DNA of 64,000 nt. Origin: Desulfovibrio inopinatus DSM 10711 (GTDB taxonomy: Bacteria; Desulfobacterota; Desulfovibrionia; Desulfovibrionales; Desulfovibrionaceae). Shown here piece after piece: positions 44,585 through 53,906 of this stretch; the first letter of the stretch is position 1; every line of letters begins with the position of its first letter. The translations under genes and the position numbers were made by a program. The stretch covers positions 450,365-514,364 of the forward strand of contig NZ_AUBP01000002.1 of assembly GCF_000429305.1 (NCBI RefSeq). The letters are read 5' to 3'. A model generated the notes under the pieces. It was not told where the DNA came from. It searched no databases and was given only the letters and a program-made list of their open reading frames with translations.

Positions 44585-45070
44585 TTACCTGCTCTCATGC
44601 AAAGTAAACTTGACACTGTCGTTGCCCGTCCGGGCGTATTCTACAGTTGATTGCGGGACATATTCGTCGGCCAGGGTCGTGAGGTCGGCCAACAGTGTGT
44701 CCGCGAATCCTTTGGGGAGTGTCCAGGAAATAATGCGTAACGCTTCTTCTTCATCGCCGACAATGTCCGGACCAATGTAAATGTTGGACAAAGGAACGGC
44801 TGAATGGAAGAAGGTAACGTAAAACAGCCACAGGCAATAGACTTTATCGCGCGGGGGCAAGGGGTGTTTGACGAGAATCCTTAGCTTTCGCGGCAAATCG
44901 TCAATACGTCCACCCGTATCGTGCTCCAATTGTTGGGCAATGCTATCAAGTTCATTGTCCGGCAATGTTTCGAGTGTTCGCAAAAAAGTTGCAAACAGCT
45001 GCACAAGGTTTTCAGGCTTTTCTTTGCCCGTCGCCGCCAAAACTAAGGGGATCGTTTGCTCTTGCATCAT
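44585..45070 (-). CDS. Hypothetical soluble protein (161 aa)
   Basis: Not recognised. Mostly helical and acidic, with NLVQLFATFLRTLETLP and HPLPPRDKVYCLWLFYVTFFHS as the hydrophobic patches, and LSNIYIGPDIVGDEEEALRI near the end. The ATG at 45070 (or 45067) is chosen over a TTG at 45106; none has a clear ribosome site. It lies 81 bases upstream of the FG-GAP gene and is divergent to the M48 protease gene. Confidence 0.55.
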   Translation of the reverse strand: MMQEQTIPLVLAATGKEKPENLVQLFATFLRTLETLPDNELDSIAQQLEHDTGGRIDDLPRKLRILVKHPLPPRDKVYCLWLFYVTFFHSAVPLSNIYIGPDIVGDEEEALRIISWTLPKGFADTLLADLTTLADEYVPQSTVEYARTGNDSVKFTLHESR

Positions 45071-45176
45071 GTTTTCTATTGTCGCGATTTTTGGAGCGCT
45101 TGGCAAGCAGGCCCGATTTATTTACCCCTGGGAAACACACCTTTTGGGTGAAATTTCGTTCTACATTGAGGTTCTC

Positions 45177-46421
45177 ATGATTCAAACTGTGATTCTTTTG
45201 TGTGTTCTTTGTGCATTGATTGCCACTTTTGTCCTTCGGGAGAGCGCTAGACGACTCAATCTCTCCGCACTGTCTTCATCCGTGCCAGAAGAATTTGTCG
45301 GTATCTATGATGCCGACGCTTATCGCCGCTCCCAAGAATATACCAAACAGGCCACGCGCCTTGGTTCCATTGAGGATGGATTCGGGACGGTTATATTGTG
45401 TTTATGCCTGGCGACCGGTGTTTTCGGCTTGCTCGACCGGTTTGTCGTGGGGTTGAATCTTTCCCCTTTGGCAACCGGGTTGGTGTATCTGGGGGTTGTT
45501 ACGCTTGTCGCGGACCTCGTGCTTGCCACACCCTTCTCCATCTATTCAACTTTCGTTTTGGAAGAGCGTTTTGGTTTCAACCGGACAACAGGAAAAACGT
45601 TTTTTCTTGATAAATGCAAAGGCTATCTCATCACGGCCATCCTTGGGGGAGGGCTTGCGAGCCTGATCATTCTTTTTTTCAATGCGATGGGACCAGCCGG
45701 CTGGGTGCCAGCCTGGATCGGGATTGCACTTGTTACGATTGGTGTCATGTATTTCGCCCCGAGCATTATCTTACCGCTTTTCAACACGTTTACGCCTCTT
45801 GAGGATCCGGAACTCAAAGCCGCTATTGAGGACTTGGCGCAGCAATATGCGTTCACGCTTGAGGGAATTTTTGTCATGGATGGGTCGCGTCGATCGAGCC
45901 GAGGGAATGCATTCTTTACCGGGCTGGGTTCACGAAAGCGCATTGCATTGTTTGATACATTGATAAACACAATGACCACAGAAGAAATTGTCGCTGTCTT
46001 GGCTCATGAGATTGGTCATTGGAAAAAACGACATATTGTTAAATCGATCATGCTGGAGATGCTCAAAACCGGTTTATTGCTGTTTCTGTTTTCCTGCATT
46101 CTGGAATCGCCGGTATTTTTTCAGGCATTCGGCATTGCAACGCCATCGGTTGCAGCGGGTCTGATCGTTTTTGGCATTATTTATCAGCCTGTCATATTGC
46201 TGCTGTCGTTTCTTTCCAATGCGCTTTCGCGAAAACATGAATTTGAAGCCGATGCGTTGAGTGCCGAGGCTACTCGGCATCCCCAAGCGTTGATTGATGC
46301 CCTTAAACGGTTGAGTGTCGACAATTTATCGAATCTGACCCCACACTGGTTCTATGTCATGCTCAATGCGAGTCATCCTCCTGTTCTGGAGCGCATTCAG
46401 CGTCTGCGTTCGATGATTTGA
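45177..46421 (+). CDS. M48 (Ste24/CAAX-type) membrane metalloprotease
   Basis: 414 residues, about seven membrane helices. The zinc motif HExxH is present in LAHEIGHWKKRH and the third ligand Glu in RKHEFEADALSAEA; the N-terminal half (FVLEERFGFNRTT) is typical of bacterial Ste24 homologues of about this length. It cleaves membrane or misfolded proteins in envelope quality control. GAGG sits 6 bases before the ATG. Its last 59 bases overlap the convergent ClC gene. Confidence 0.93.
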   Translation: MIQTVILLCVLCALIATFVLRESARRLNLSALSSSVPEEFVGIYDADAYRRSQEYTKQATRLGSIEDGFGTVILCLCLATGVFGLLDRFVVGLNLSPLATGLVYLGVVTLVADLVLATPFSIYSTFVLEERFGFNRTTGKTFFLDKCKGYLITAILGGGLASLIILFFNAMGPAGWVPAWIGIALVTIGVMYFAPSIILPLFNTFTPLEDPELKAAIEDLAQQYAFTLEGIFVMDGSRRSSRGNAFFTGLGSRKRIALFDTLINTMTTEEIVAVLAHEIGHWKKRHIVKSIMLEMLKTGLLLFLFSCILESPVFFQAFGIATPSVAAGLIVFGIIYQPVILLLSFLSNALSRKHEFEADALSAEATRHPQALIDALKRLSVDNLSNLTPHWFYVMLNASHPPVLERIQRLRSMI

Positions 46422-47895
46422 CGCTATTGGTTATGCGTAACGTTCGTTCGAGCAAAATGGAGTAGACGGGCTTTCCGCCGAGACCTTCGGAAATGACTGA
46501 TGCCGCCATACAGGTGACTATGAGTGGTAAAATGAGCGCGTAGTTCATGGTCATTTCCACCACTAAAATAATGCCTGTCAGCGGCGCGCGGACTGTGGCG
46601 GCGAAGAGAGCCCCCATCCCTGCAACGGTAAAAATCTCTGCGTGAGCTACAATGTTGGGAAAGTAGGTTGTGGCATAATGTCCGAACCACATACCAAACA
46701 GAGTGCCGAGTGCGAGCATAGGAGCAAAGATACCGCCAGGGGCGCCGGAACCGTAACAGATCATCGTGGCGAGGAAACGAGCGGCAAATAAAAACAGCAG
46801 CATGTTCGGCGTATATTCGAAGTTGAGGACTTTGGGGATAACAGCATATCCACCGCCGACGATGTCGACCATGGCCCACGCAAGAAAGCCGATCATGCCG
46901 CCGATAGCCATACGAAACGCGATAGCCGCACGGGCTCTGATGAAGTCGAACGCATCGAGAGTACGCACGAGGAGAAAATTAAACACATATCCAAAAATGC
47001 CGAACATACCGCCAAAGATGGCAAACAACGCGAGGGAACCTAAAGAGGGCGCGGCGAAATGTGTCATCGCCATATCCGCTTCTTGGCCGGTGAACATACG
47101 GAGCACAATGTCGGCAGCCGCGCAGGCTGCGACAACGCACTGTACGGAAAGAAAGTTATAGTGGAATTGTGGTCGCATTTCCTCGACGACAAACAAAATG
47201 CCGGCAAGTGGAGCGTTAAACGCGGCACCGAGTCCGGCTCCAGCTCCCGAGGCAATAAGGATATGGGCGTTGTCTTTGTCGAGCCCGAACATTTCGGAGA
47301 TCATTTCCCCGAGGTTGCCACCGAGTTGAATGGTTGGTCCTTCACGTCCAAGAACCATGCCTGATCCCAGCGAGAGGACACCGCCGATGAATTTAATCGG
47401 CAAGACCTTGCGCCAGCGTAGTGGCCGAATGTACTCCAGTGCCCCTTCAATTTCTTGGACGCCGCTTCCGGAGGCTTCCGGCGCAAAGCGTTTGGTAAGC
47501 GTAAATGCCAGAGTCACCATGAGTGCACAGAGCACCGTGCTCGGGAGCCAAGGGAGTGACGGTACCGCCGAAACAATCGATGTTGCCGTCTTCGGTCCAA
47601 TGGCGTGGGCTAACCATGTTTCGACAAGAGTACGAAACTCAGTGCTATTGAAAAAGGCAGTGGTTAAGCTCAGCCACTTCATGACATGGACGACAAGGAT
47701 TTGAAATGTCGCCCCGACAAGTCCGGCCAAAGCTCCTACCAGAATGGCGAGAAAAAAAATCAGCGTATACCGGCGAGATTTCAGTCCGAGTTCAACGAGA
47801 ATCGTTCGAAATGGTGAGATCGGACAGTATGCTCCTGGTACCTCTGGTTCAGAGGGAGTGTGTTCAGGATGTTCCGGTTGAGGGGCAGCGGTCAT
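46363..47895 (-). CDS. ClC-family chloride/proton antiporter
   Basis: 510 residues. Selectivity-filter motifs GSGVQEIE and GREGPTIQLGG (with the gating Glu), GAGLGAAFNAPLAGILFVVEEMRPQF (with the internal proton Glu) and GSGAPGGIFAPML match H+/Cl- exchangers of the EcClC type. No CBS domains. The ATG at 47895 has AAGGA 8 bases upstream; earlier in-frame ATGs (47916, 47967) lack one. The C-terminal tail (acidic, ending EQEDDSH) is encoded within the 59-base overlap with the M48 gene. Confidence 0.93.
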   Translation of the reverse strand: MTAAPQPEHPEHTPSEPEVPGAYCPISPFRTILVELGLKSRRYTLIFFLAILVGALAGLVGATFQILVVHVMKWLSLTTAFFNSTEFRTLVETWLAHAIGPKTATSIVSAVPSLPWLPSTVLCALMVTLAFTLTKRFAPEASGSGVQEIEGALEYIRPLRWRKVLPIKFIGGVLSLGSGMVLGREGPTIQLGGNLGEMISEMFGLDKDNAHILIASGAGAGLGAAFNAPLAGILFVVEEMRPQFHYNFLSVQCVVAACAAADIVLRMFTGQEADMAMTHFAAPSLGSLALFAIFGGMFGIFGYVFNFLLVRTLDAFDFIRARAAIAFRMAIGGMIGFLAWAMVDIVGGGYAVIPKVLNFEYTPNMLLFLFAARFLATMICYGSGAPGGIFAPMLALGTLFGMWFGHYATTYFPNIVAHAEIFTVAGMGALFAATVRAPLTGIILVVEMTMNYALILPLIVTCMAASVISEGLGGKPVYSILLERTLRITNSVKSSNADAECAPEQEDDSH

Positions 47896-48109
47896 GGCAT
47901 TGTCCTTCGTCTTCATTACAGCCGTGGTGCCTGGTGTTGGTTGTACAGGATATACTTCGCCCCACAACTTGAAAACCCGTACTGCTTCAAAATGTCAGCA
48001 TGAAGAAGAAAAAAACGCGTTGGAGGAACGTCACGCATCATACCAGGAGAGTTCTCGAGCGCAGACGTCAGGCAGTAAGAGACGTTTGCAGAGCATGGCG
48101 TGGTGGTTG

Positions 48110-48940
48110 TTACCCTGTGCTACGTTCATGGTTGTCGTTCTCGTGTTGCCTGAAAATAAAGAGACTCAAACTGGCGAGAACAAGGGCAAAGAATATTTTG
48201 AACCCTTCTTGCGGGACAAAGGGAAGCAGTCGGTTCCCGATTTGGGCACCTGTTATGCCGCCAAGACCGAGGAAAAGCGCGGTGTGAAATGCAATTTTGA
48301 CCTTCTTGCGAAGGTGAACCACCACCGATGATAACGCAATGACAAGAATGGCGATAAAGGCGGTCCCCGTTGCTCGTTCAGAGGAAAACCCCAACCCGAT
48401 GAGAATGGGCGTCAGCAAGAACCCACCTCCGAGACCAACAAACGAAGCCACTATACCAACAAGAAATCCAAGTCCAACAATAGACAGATGACTCATGTGC
48501 ACCGGGTTTTGACTGAAATGGGTGATGCCGAGTTCGCGCAAGCCGAATTTACTGTCAGCCACAAGAAACAATGCCAGAGCAAGAAGAACAAAAGAGAATA
48601 TCTTACGGAAAATTCGTGTTGGCACATGGTGAACGAGTCGAGAGCCAATTTGCGCGCCAAGCGCTCCCCCAATTCCGATGAGCAGACCGAACACCGGGTC
48701 TATCGTCCCTTCGCTGATTGCGGCGACCAGAGAAGATGTTGTCAGAAGAAGAACGCAAGATAAGGACGTTCCAACGGCCCGACCAGAGGAAAAACCACAC
48801 CCGAGCAAAAGCGGTACGATAAGAAATCCTCCTCCCATACCGGCAAAGGAGGCCATGGTCCCTATACAAAGGCCGAAGAAAAAGAACAGAAGCGTTCCTT
48901 GGATACGATGGGTACTCTCTTCAGGGGTAGGCAAGGGCAT
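48110..48940 (-). CDS. TauE/SafE family permease
   Basis: 276 residues, eight membrane helices, two repeats each with the family motif: ASFAGMGGGFLIVPLLLGCGFSS and ASFVGLGGGFLLTPILIGLGFSS. Exporter of small anions, often organosulfur or sulfite. The start at 48940 follows AAGGAAGCGCC. Separated from the ClC gene by 214 bases with nothing recognisable in it. Compared with the permease at 28767 it is shorter and lacks the signal segment. Confidence 0.9.
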   Translation of the reverse strand: MPLPTPEESTHRIQGTLLFFFFGLCIGTMASFAGMGGGFLIVPLLLGCGFSSGRAVGTSLSCVLLLTTSSLVAAISEGTIDPVFGLLIGIGGALGAQIGSRLVHHVPTRIFRKIFSFVLLALALFLVADSKFGLRELGITHFSQNPVHMSHLSIVGLGFLVGIVASFVGLGGGFLLTPILIGLGFSSERATGTAFIAILVIALSSVVVHLRKKVKIAFHTALFLGLGGITGAQIGNRLLPFVPQEGFKIFFALVLASLSLFIFRQHENDNHERSTG

Positions 48941-49076
48941 GGCGCTTCCTTTTGGTTTGGAATAGCCGGTGAAACGGTTTGATGACCACATCGGCATCGC
49001 TTGATGTAAGCATTTCGACAAATTTACCGAGAGTGCAAATGATCACCGTTTTTTGGGGGGGCTCCATGTGCAGCAT
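48921..49076 (-). CDS. Possible 51-residue ORF overlapping the TauE start
   Basis: A short frame (MLHMEPPQKTVIICTLGKF...) with GAGAAG 6 bases upstream, ending 20 bases inside the TauE gene. It could be a leader peptide or small protein, but there is no family match and chance is a fair alternative. Confidence 0.25.
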   Translation of the reverse strand: MLHMEPPQKTVIICTLGKFVEMLTSSDADVVIKPFHRLFQTKRKRHALAYP

Positions 49077-49263
49077 CTTGTCTTCTCGCCATGTCTTGCA
49101 CAACGATGGTCAACGAGACGTTCTTTGATCTCGGTGGTTGTGGGCTTGGAGTTTCCGCCAGGGCAGCGTATATTTCTTCCATAGACAACGGCTTTATTGT
49201 TATCAGATTTTTTTATCCTCTTGGAGTATCTCGGTTTTCAACACAAAACGCAAGGGGCTTGCC

Positions 49264-50697
49264 GTGACATTCGAAAATCCCTGGACAATTTGGGTTGCCA
49301 TCGCAACGGTGGTCTACATTGGCGGAACCGTAGCTGCGTTGTTTGCGGTGAAGGAAGCCCGTACACCGCAAGGTGCGACAGCATGGGTGATGGGGTTGGT
49401 TGCCTTTCCCTTTATTGCGTTCCCTCTGTATCTCATTTTTGGTCGACGTCGATTTGAAGGCTACGTGAATGCGCGGCGTTCCGGAGATCGCGAAATTCGT
49501 CATATCGGCGAACGAGTGATGGATGAGGTCAACCTTTTTCGTGCAGAAAGCCAAGATATTAAAGATTTTCTTGTTCTCGAACGGCTTGCTCACCTCCCTT
49601 TTACCGAACATAACAGCGCCCAGTTGTTTACTACGGGTAAAGATACATTTGATGCGATTTTCGAGGCTGTCGAAAGCGCGAAATCGTATATTCTCATTCA
49701 ATTTTTTATTTATCGAAACGATACTCTGGGAACAGCTCTTGCCGCCCGTCTCAAAATTAAAGCGATGCAAGGCGTCAAAGTCTATTTCATGTTTGATGAA
49801 ATAGGCAGCAGCCATTTACCTTCGTCATTTATTGATGAATTGACCAAGGCCGGCATTGAAGTACATCCCTTTAACACGGCGTCAAAACTCCGCAATCGGT
49901 TGCAGATCAATTTTCGCAATCACCGGAAAATCGTCCTTGTCGATGGACATATGGCATTCGTGGGGGGATACAATGTCGGTGATGAATATTTGGGAAAGAA
50001 TCCGAAACTTGGGCCATGGCGCGATACGCACATGCGCTTGACTGGTCCATCTGTTCTTGCCGTGCAATTGTCATTTCTGGAAGATTGGCACTGGGCCACA
50101 GGAGAAACACCAAAGCTGTTCTGGCATGCTAACGCCGCCAGTAACAACGGGATGAACGGACTTGTCCTCGCTATGGGGCCGGCGGATTACCGAGAAACCT
50201 GTGCGTTGTTCTTTCTGCATTGCATTCAGAGCGCCAAACACCGTATATGGATTGCTTCTCCATATTTCGTTCCTGACCAGGATGTGATGAGCGCCTTGAA
50301 GCTGGCCGCATTACGTGGGGTCGATGTGCGTATCCTCTTACCCAGTCGCGCTGACCATCTGCTTGTGTACATGACCGCCTTTTCCTACATTGATGAAGCG
50401 GAAGAGTCCGGCATTCAGTTCTATCGCTATCTCGACGGATTTATGCATCAAAAAACCGTACTCATCGATAATAGAGCGGCAGCGATTGGGACAGCTAATC
50501 TCGATAACCGATCTTTTCGGTTGAATTTTGAGATGATGTTCTTTTTCCCGGATCGTGAGTTTGCCGAGAAAGTCGGAACCATGCTCCATCATGATTTTAT
50601 GAAATCACGACGTGCCACTTCGGAGGAGCTTGCCGCGAAACCATTTTTGTTTCGCTTGTTCGTTCCTGTTGCCAAATTGTTCTCGCCGATTTTGTAG
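49264..50697 (+). CDS. cls: Cardiolipin synthase-like phospholipase D protein
   Basis: 477 residues. Two N-terminal membrane helices (IWVAIATVVYIGGTVAALF and AWVMGLVAFPFIAFPLYLIFG) and two HKD motifs: NHRKIVLVDGHMAFVGG and HQKTVLIDNRAAAIGTANLD. Condenses two phosphatidylglycerols to cardiolipin at the inner membrane. GTG start at 49264 with AAGGGG upstream. The 320 bases before it, divergent from the TauE gene, hold only the doubtful short ORF. An 81-base gap without a clear terminator parts it from the convergent hybrid kinase. Confidence 0.9.
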   Translation: MTFENPWTIWVAIATVVYIGGTVAALFAVKEARTPQGATAWVMGLVAFPFIAFPLYLIFGRRRFEGYVNARRSGDREIRHIGERVMDEVNLFRAESQDIKDFLVLERLAHLPFTEHNSAQLFTTGKDTFDAIFEAVESAKSYILIQFFIYRNDTLGTALAARLKIKAMQGVKVYFMFDEIGSSHLPSSFIDELTKAGIEVHPFNTASKLRNRLQINFRNHRKIVLVDGHMAFVGGYNVGDEYLGKNPKLGPWRDTHMRLTGPSVLAVQLSFLEDWHWATGETPKLFWHANAASNNGMNGLVLAMGPADYRETCALFFLHCIQSAKHRIWIASPYFVPDQDVMSALKLAALRGVDVRILLPSRADHLLVYMTAFSYIDEAEESGIQFYRYLDGFMHQKTVLIDNRAAAIGTANLDNRSFRLNFEMMFFFPDREFAEKVGTMLHHDFMKSRRATSEELAAKPFLFRLFVPVAKLFSPIL

Positions 50698-50778
50698 AGG
50701 AAAGCGATGTTGTGAGGACGTTTCGGTTATCGGGCGTTCTCGCGGTGGGGTTGCCTGGTGTATGCCTGTGTTTTCTTA

Positions 50779-53700
50779 TTATGAGGAAGACGCGGCACCT
50801 TTTCCTATATAATCTTCAACAAGCTGCAGGAGTTCGTCCATGTCGATGGGTTTGGAAAGGTAATTATCGATACCGCTCGCGATAAAACGTTCTTTATCTC
50901 CCTGCATAGCGTACGCCGTAAGCGCGATGACGGGAACCGTCGCGTTGGAGGCATAGTCGGGATTGTTGCGAAGTTTCGTGACGGCTTCGAGTCCCCCCAT
51001 AATCGGCATTTGGATATCCATGAGAATCAATTGGTAGACGTGTTTTTCCAATAATTTCAATGCTTCGACGCCATTGTCAGCGCATATCGTGGTGTACCCT
51101 GCCACCTGCAACATGCGTTGGACACAGAGCTGATTGACGGAGTCGTCTTCAACGAGAAGAATTCGAGCTGGTTCTTGTGGTGGAGTGTCCGGCATACTGA
51201 TGACTGTTGTCGAGATAGGCGTTCGGACGGCATCGAATAGGAGAGGTAGGCTAACCCCGATAGATGTACCGTGTCCCGGTGTTGAGTCAATGCAGATAGA
51301 ACCTTGCATGAGCTGAACAAGACGCTTGACAATAGGAAGCCCGAGACCGGCCCCCTGGAATTTGCGGGTAAAGCTGCTATCAACTTGAATGAAGGGGGTA
51401 AATATGGAGTCAAGCACGTCGTCGTGAATGCCAATACCGGTGTCAGTAATGAGTATGACGAGTTGAAAACGGTTATTGCTTCCTTTATGGGCAAACATAC
51501 TGCACTCGACAGATCCTGACGAAGTAAATTTGACGGCATTGCCAACAAGGTTGAACAGAATCTGACGGATGCGGATGGAGTCTCCGCTCGCTGTTTCCGG
51601 AACATTGGGACCGACATGAAATGATATGTCGATGCCTTTGCGTTTGGCCTCCTCTTCATATGTGTCGCGTAATACACCAATAACGTCTTGAATAACAAAT
51701 GGTTCAGTCTGGATTTCAAGCTTTCCGGATTCAAACTTGGACAAGTTGAGCAGGTCTTCAAGCAGGCGCGTGAGATTATTGCACGACCGAAGGGCAACTT
51801 CGGTCAACTCGTTTTGCTCCTTGTCGAGTTCGGTCATACGCAAAAGTTGCAGCATCCCCATGGCGCCGTTGAGCGGGGTACGCAATTCGTGGCTCATATT
51901 GGCCAAAAATTGGGATTTGGCCTTATTTGCGGTTTCGGCAGCGTCTTTGGCGGACAGCAGTTCCTTTTTGATGCGTTCCTGCTCGGTCATGTCGGAGAAC
52001 GAGAGAATTGTGGATTGCGATGTCTGGTCGTCTCCTTCAAGAGGCGTCATGGTGCATTTGATCCAGGAATCTGGGGTGTCAGGGAGACGAACACAGAAAA
52101 TTTCATCGTGGAGAGGAGAGCCTTTGCTGATGCTTTCGAAAAGTTGGGTTGATGAATGTTTCTGGTTATTATGTTCGAACAGATAAGGAGCAATCGTACG
52201 AATGGGCTGCCCGACGATGTCAGAGGCTGCAATGTGAAACAGCTTTTCGGCAACTTTGTTCCAGGTTTGAATGATGCCGTCAGCATCAATCAAAACGATT
52301 CCTTCCCCGACAGAATGGACCAACGTTCTATAACGGTTTTGGTGGTCCGAAATGAGACACTGATCAAGGTGCCGTTGTTTGTGCGTCATGAGCCCCTGTG
52401 CGAGGAGATTCAGTTGGGCAATGTCGGTCTGTGTATAATCTGTCGACTTGTTCGCGACGGCGATGACAGCCACGACACGATTTTTGTCTACGACGGGAAC
52501 GGAAACGAAGCGTGAGAGGGAGATGTGCCCTTGAGGGATCCCCTTTTTCGAAGGAGACGGAAGTGCGTAATCGTTAACAAGAATCACTTCTCCTGTTCGT
52601 ACTGCATCGGACCACCACCCCCCCAGAGAAATTGCAAAATGTTCCTGAATGGGAGTTGAACATTCATCCATAACATTGTGAGAGTAGACGGTAGGGAAGA
52701 ATTTTTCCGAATTTTCGTCGGCTGTACTGATGAATCCAATGGTGCTGTCCGTGAGGCGAATCGCTTCATCGAGGGCATATTGAGCAATCTCATGCTCGTC
52801 GTCGCTTTCAAGTTGCGAGAGTTGAAACAGCGATTTGAGATGCTCGGCATGACGTTCCAGCTCTTGTTGTATGGCTTCGCGTTCATGGATTTCCAGTTCG
52901 AGCTGATCTTTCTGGTATTCGAGTTCGGCCGTTTTGAGGCGGACTTTTCGTCGAAGCATGACGGCAAAGACAGCAAAGACGAGAACTGTAATAAATAATC
53001 CTACCGAAAGATTGAGAAGCCAACCTGGCATAGCTGATTTATCAGTTTGCTGGCTAAAAAGCTGATTCAGAGATTGATAATAAACGGATTGAGGGTTGTT
53101 TATCTGATCGTTGATAGCTTTGTTGAATGCTGGAAGAATATTTTGAGGGTCGCCTTTTGTAACGGCGAACTGAATTTGAATTGGATTGAAAACGATGGAT
53201 GTGGGATGAAAGCCTCGTGGGATTGCGTGCATAACACCATACAAGCGGTTAAGAATCGCAGCATCTACCTTTCCACGAGTGAGTGCATTCAAAACCTCGT
53301 TATAGGCATCGTATTCGAATGAGGCGCATTGGAGGTCAAAACGTTTTATCAGCTTGCGAAAGGCGGTATTATGAATATCCCCGCGAAGTAAACCGATAGC
53401 TTTACCGTCAAGCGCCAAAAGAGAGTCGAGATTGTGACCAGGAGCAACAAAAACTTGTCCCCAATTAATGAAAATCGGTTGGTCAGAAAAACTGAAGTTT
53501 GCCTGGCGATCTTCAGTGAGTGCTATAGCAGGAAGCAAGTCGATATCACCGTTTTTCAGCTTCGTGAGAACGTCATTCCAACTGCCGGTGATATATTGAA
53601 TTTCTCTGTCACTGTGGGAAAATGCTTCTTCAAGAACGTCAATAAAGAGACCCGTTGGTCTGCCCTGTGTCCCCATGGAAATAAGAGGGGCATTTTCATA

Positions 53701-53811
53701 TATTCCGACGCGAATTGGCATTGGTTGTGCTGAGAATGCATTCGCTGCAACGCCGCATAGCATCAAGAATAGAATGAATTGGCACAGGTATTTGAACAAA
53801 ATCGGGTTCAT
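50779..53811 (-). CDS. Hybrid histidine kinase with periplasmic SBP3 sensor
   Basis: 1010 residues. Signal/TM (1-25), SBP_bac_3 periplasmic binding domain (about 30-260, IRVGIYENAPLIS, GLFIDVLEEAF), TM (about 273-293), coiled coil, GAF (about 345-480), PAS (about 510-630), HisKA (ANMSHELRTPLNG), HATPase (NLVGNAVKF, DTGIGI, QGAGLGL) and a C-terminal receiver (LILMDIQMP). BvgS/EvgS-like design sensing a small solute. I start at the ATG at 53811, which opens a normal signal peptide; an ATG at 53907 overlapping the upstream stop (TAATG) is the alternative and would imply coupling. Last gene of the three-gene two-component operon. Confidence 0.92.
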   Translation of the reverse strand: MNPILFKYLCQFILFLMLCGVAANAFSAQPMPIRVGIYENAPLISMGTQGRPTGLFIDVLEEAFSHSDREIQYITGSWNDVLTKLKNGDIDLLPAIALTEDRQANFSFSDQPIFINWGQVFVAPGHNLDSLLALDGKAIGLLRGDIHNTAFRKLIKRFDLQCASFEYDAYNEVLNALTRGKVDAAILNRLYGVMHAIPRGFHPTSIVFNPIQIQFAVTKGDPQNILPAFNKAINDQINNPQSVYYQSLNQLFSQQTDKSAMPGWLLNLSVGLFITVLVFAVFAVMLRRKVRLKTAELEYQKDQLELEIHEREAIQQELERHAEHLKSLFQLSQLESDDEHEIAQYALDEAIRLTDSTIGFISTADENSEKFFPTVYSHNVMDECSTPIQEHFAISLGGWWSDAVRTGEVILVNDYALPSPSKKGIPQGHISLSRFVSVPVVDKNRVVAVIAVANKSTDYTQTDIAQLNLLAQGLMTHKQRHLDQCLISDHQNRYRTLVHSVGEGIVLIDADGIIQTWNKVAEKLFHIAASDIVGQPIRTIAPYLFEHNNQKHSSTQLFESISKGSPLHDEIFCVRLPDTPDSWIKCTMTPLEGDDQTSQSTILSFSDMTEQERIKKELLSAKDAAETANKAKSQFLANMSHELRTPLNGAMGMLQLLRMTELDKEQNELTEVALRSCNNLTRLLEDLLNLSKFESGKLEIQTEPFVIQDVIGVLRDTYEEEAKRKGIDISFHVGPNVPETASGDSIRIRQILFNLVGNAVKFTSSGSVECSMFAHKGSNNRFQLVILITDTGIGIHDDVLDSIFTPFIQVDSSFTRKFQGAGLGLPIVKRLVQLMQGSICIDSTPGHGTSIGVSLPLLFDAVRTPISTTVISMPDTPPQEPARILLVEDDSVNQLCVQRMLQVAGYTTICADNGVEALKLLEKHVYQLILMDIQMPIMGGLEAVTKLRNNPDYASNATVPVIALTAYAMQGDKERFIASGIDNYLSKPIDMDELLQLVEDYIGKGAASSS

Positions 53812-53906
53812 ATGAAGGCCTATTGCAAAGTGGAGTTCATCAACTGTTTTTCTTAACAGAAATTTTTTCACTACCACAACGTTGCACAATGTAAAAGAAA
53901 AACTCA

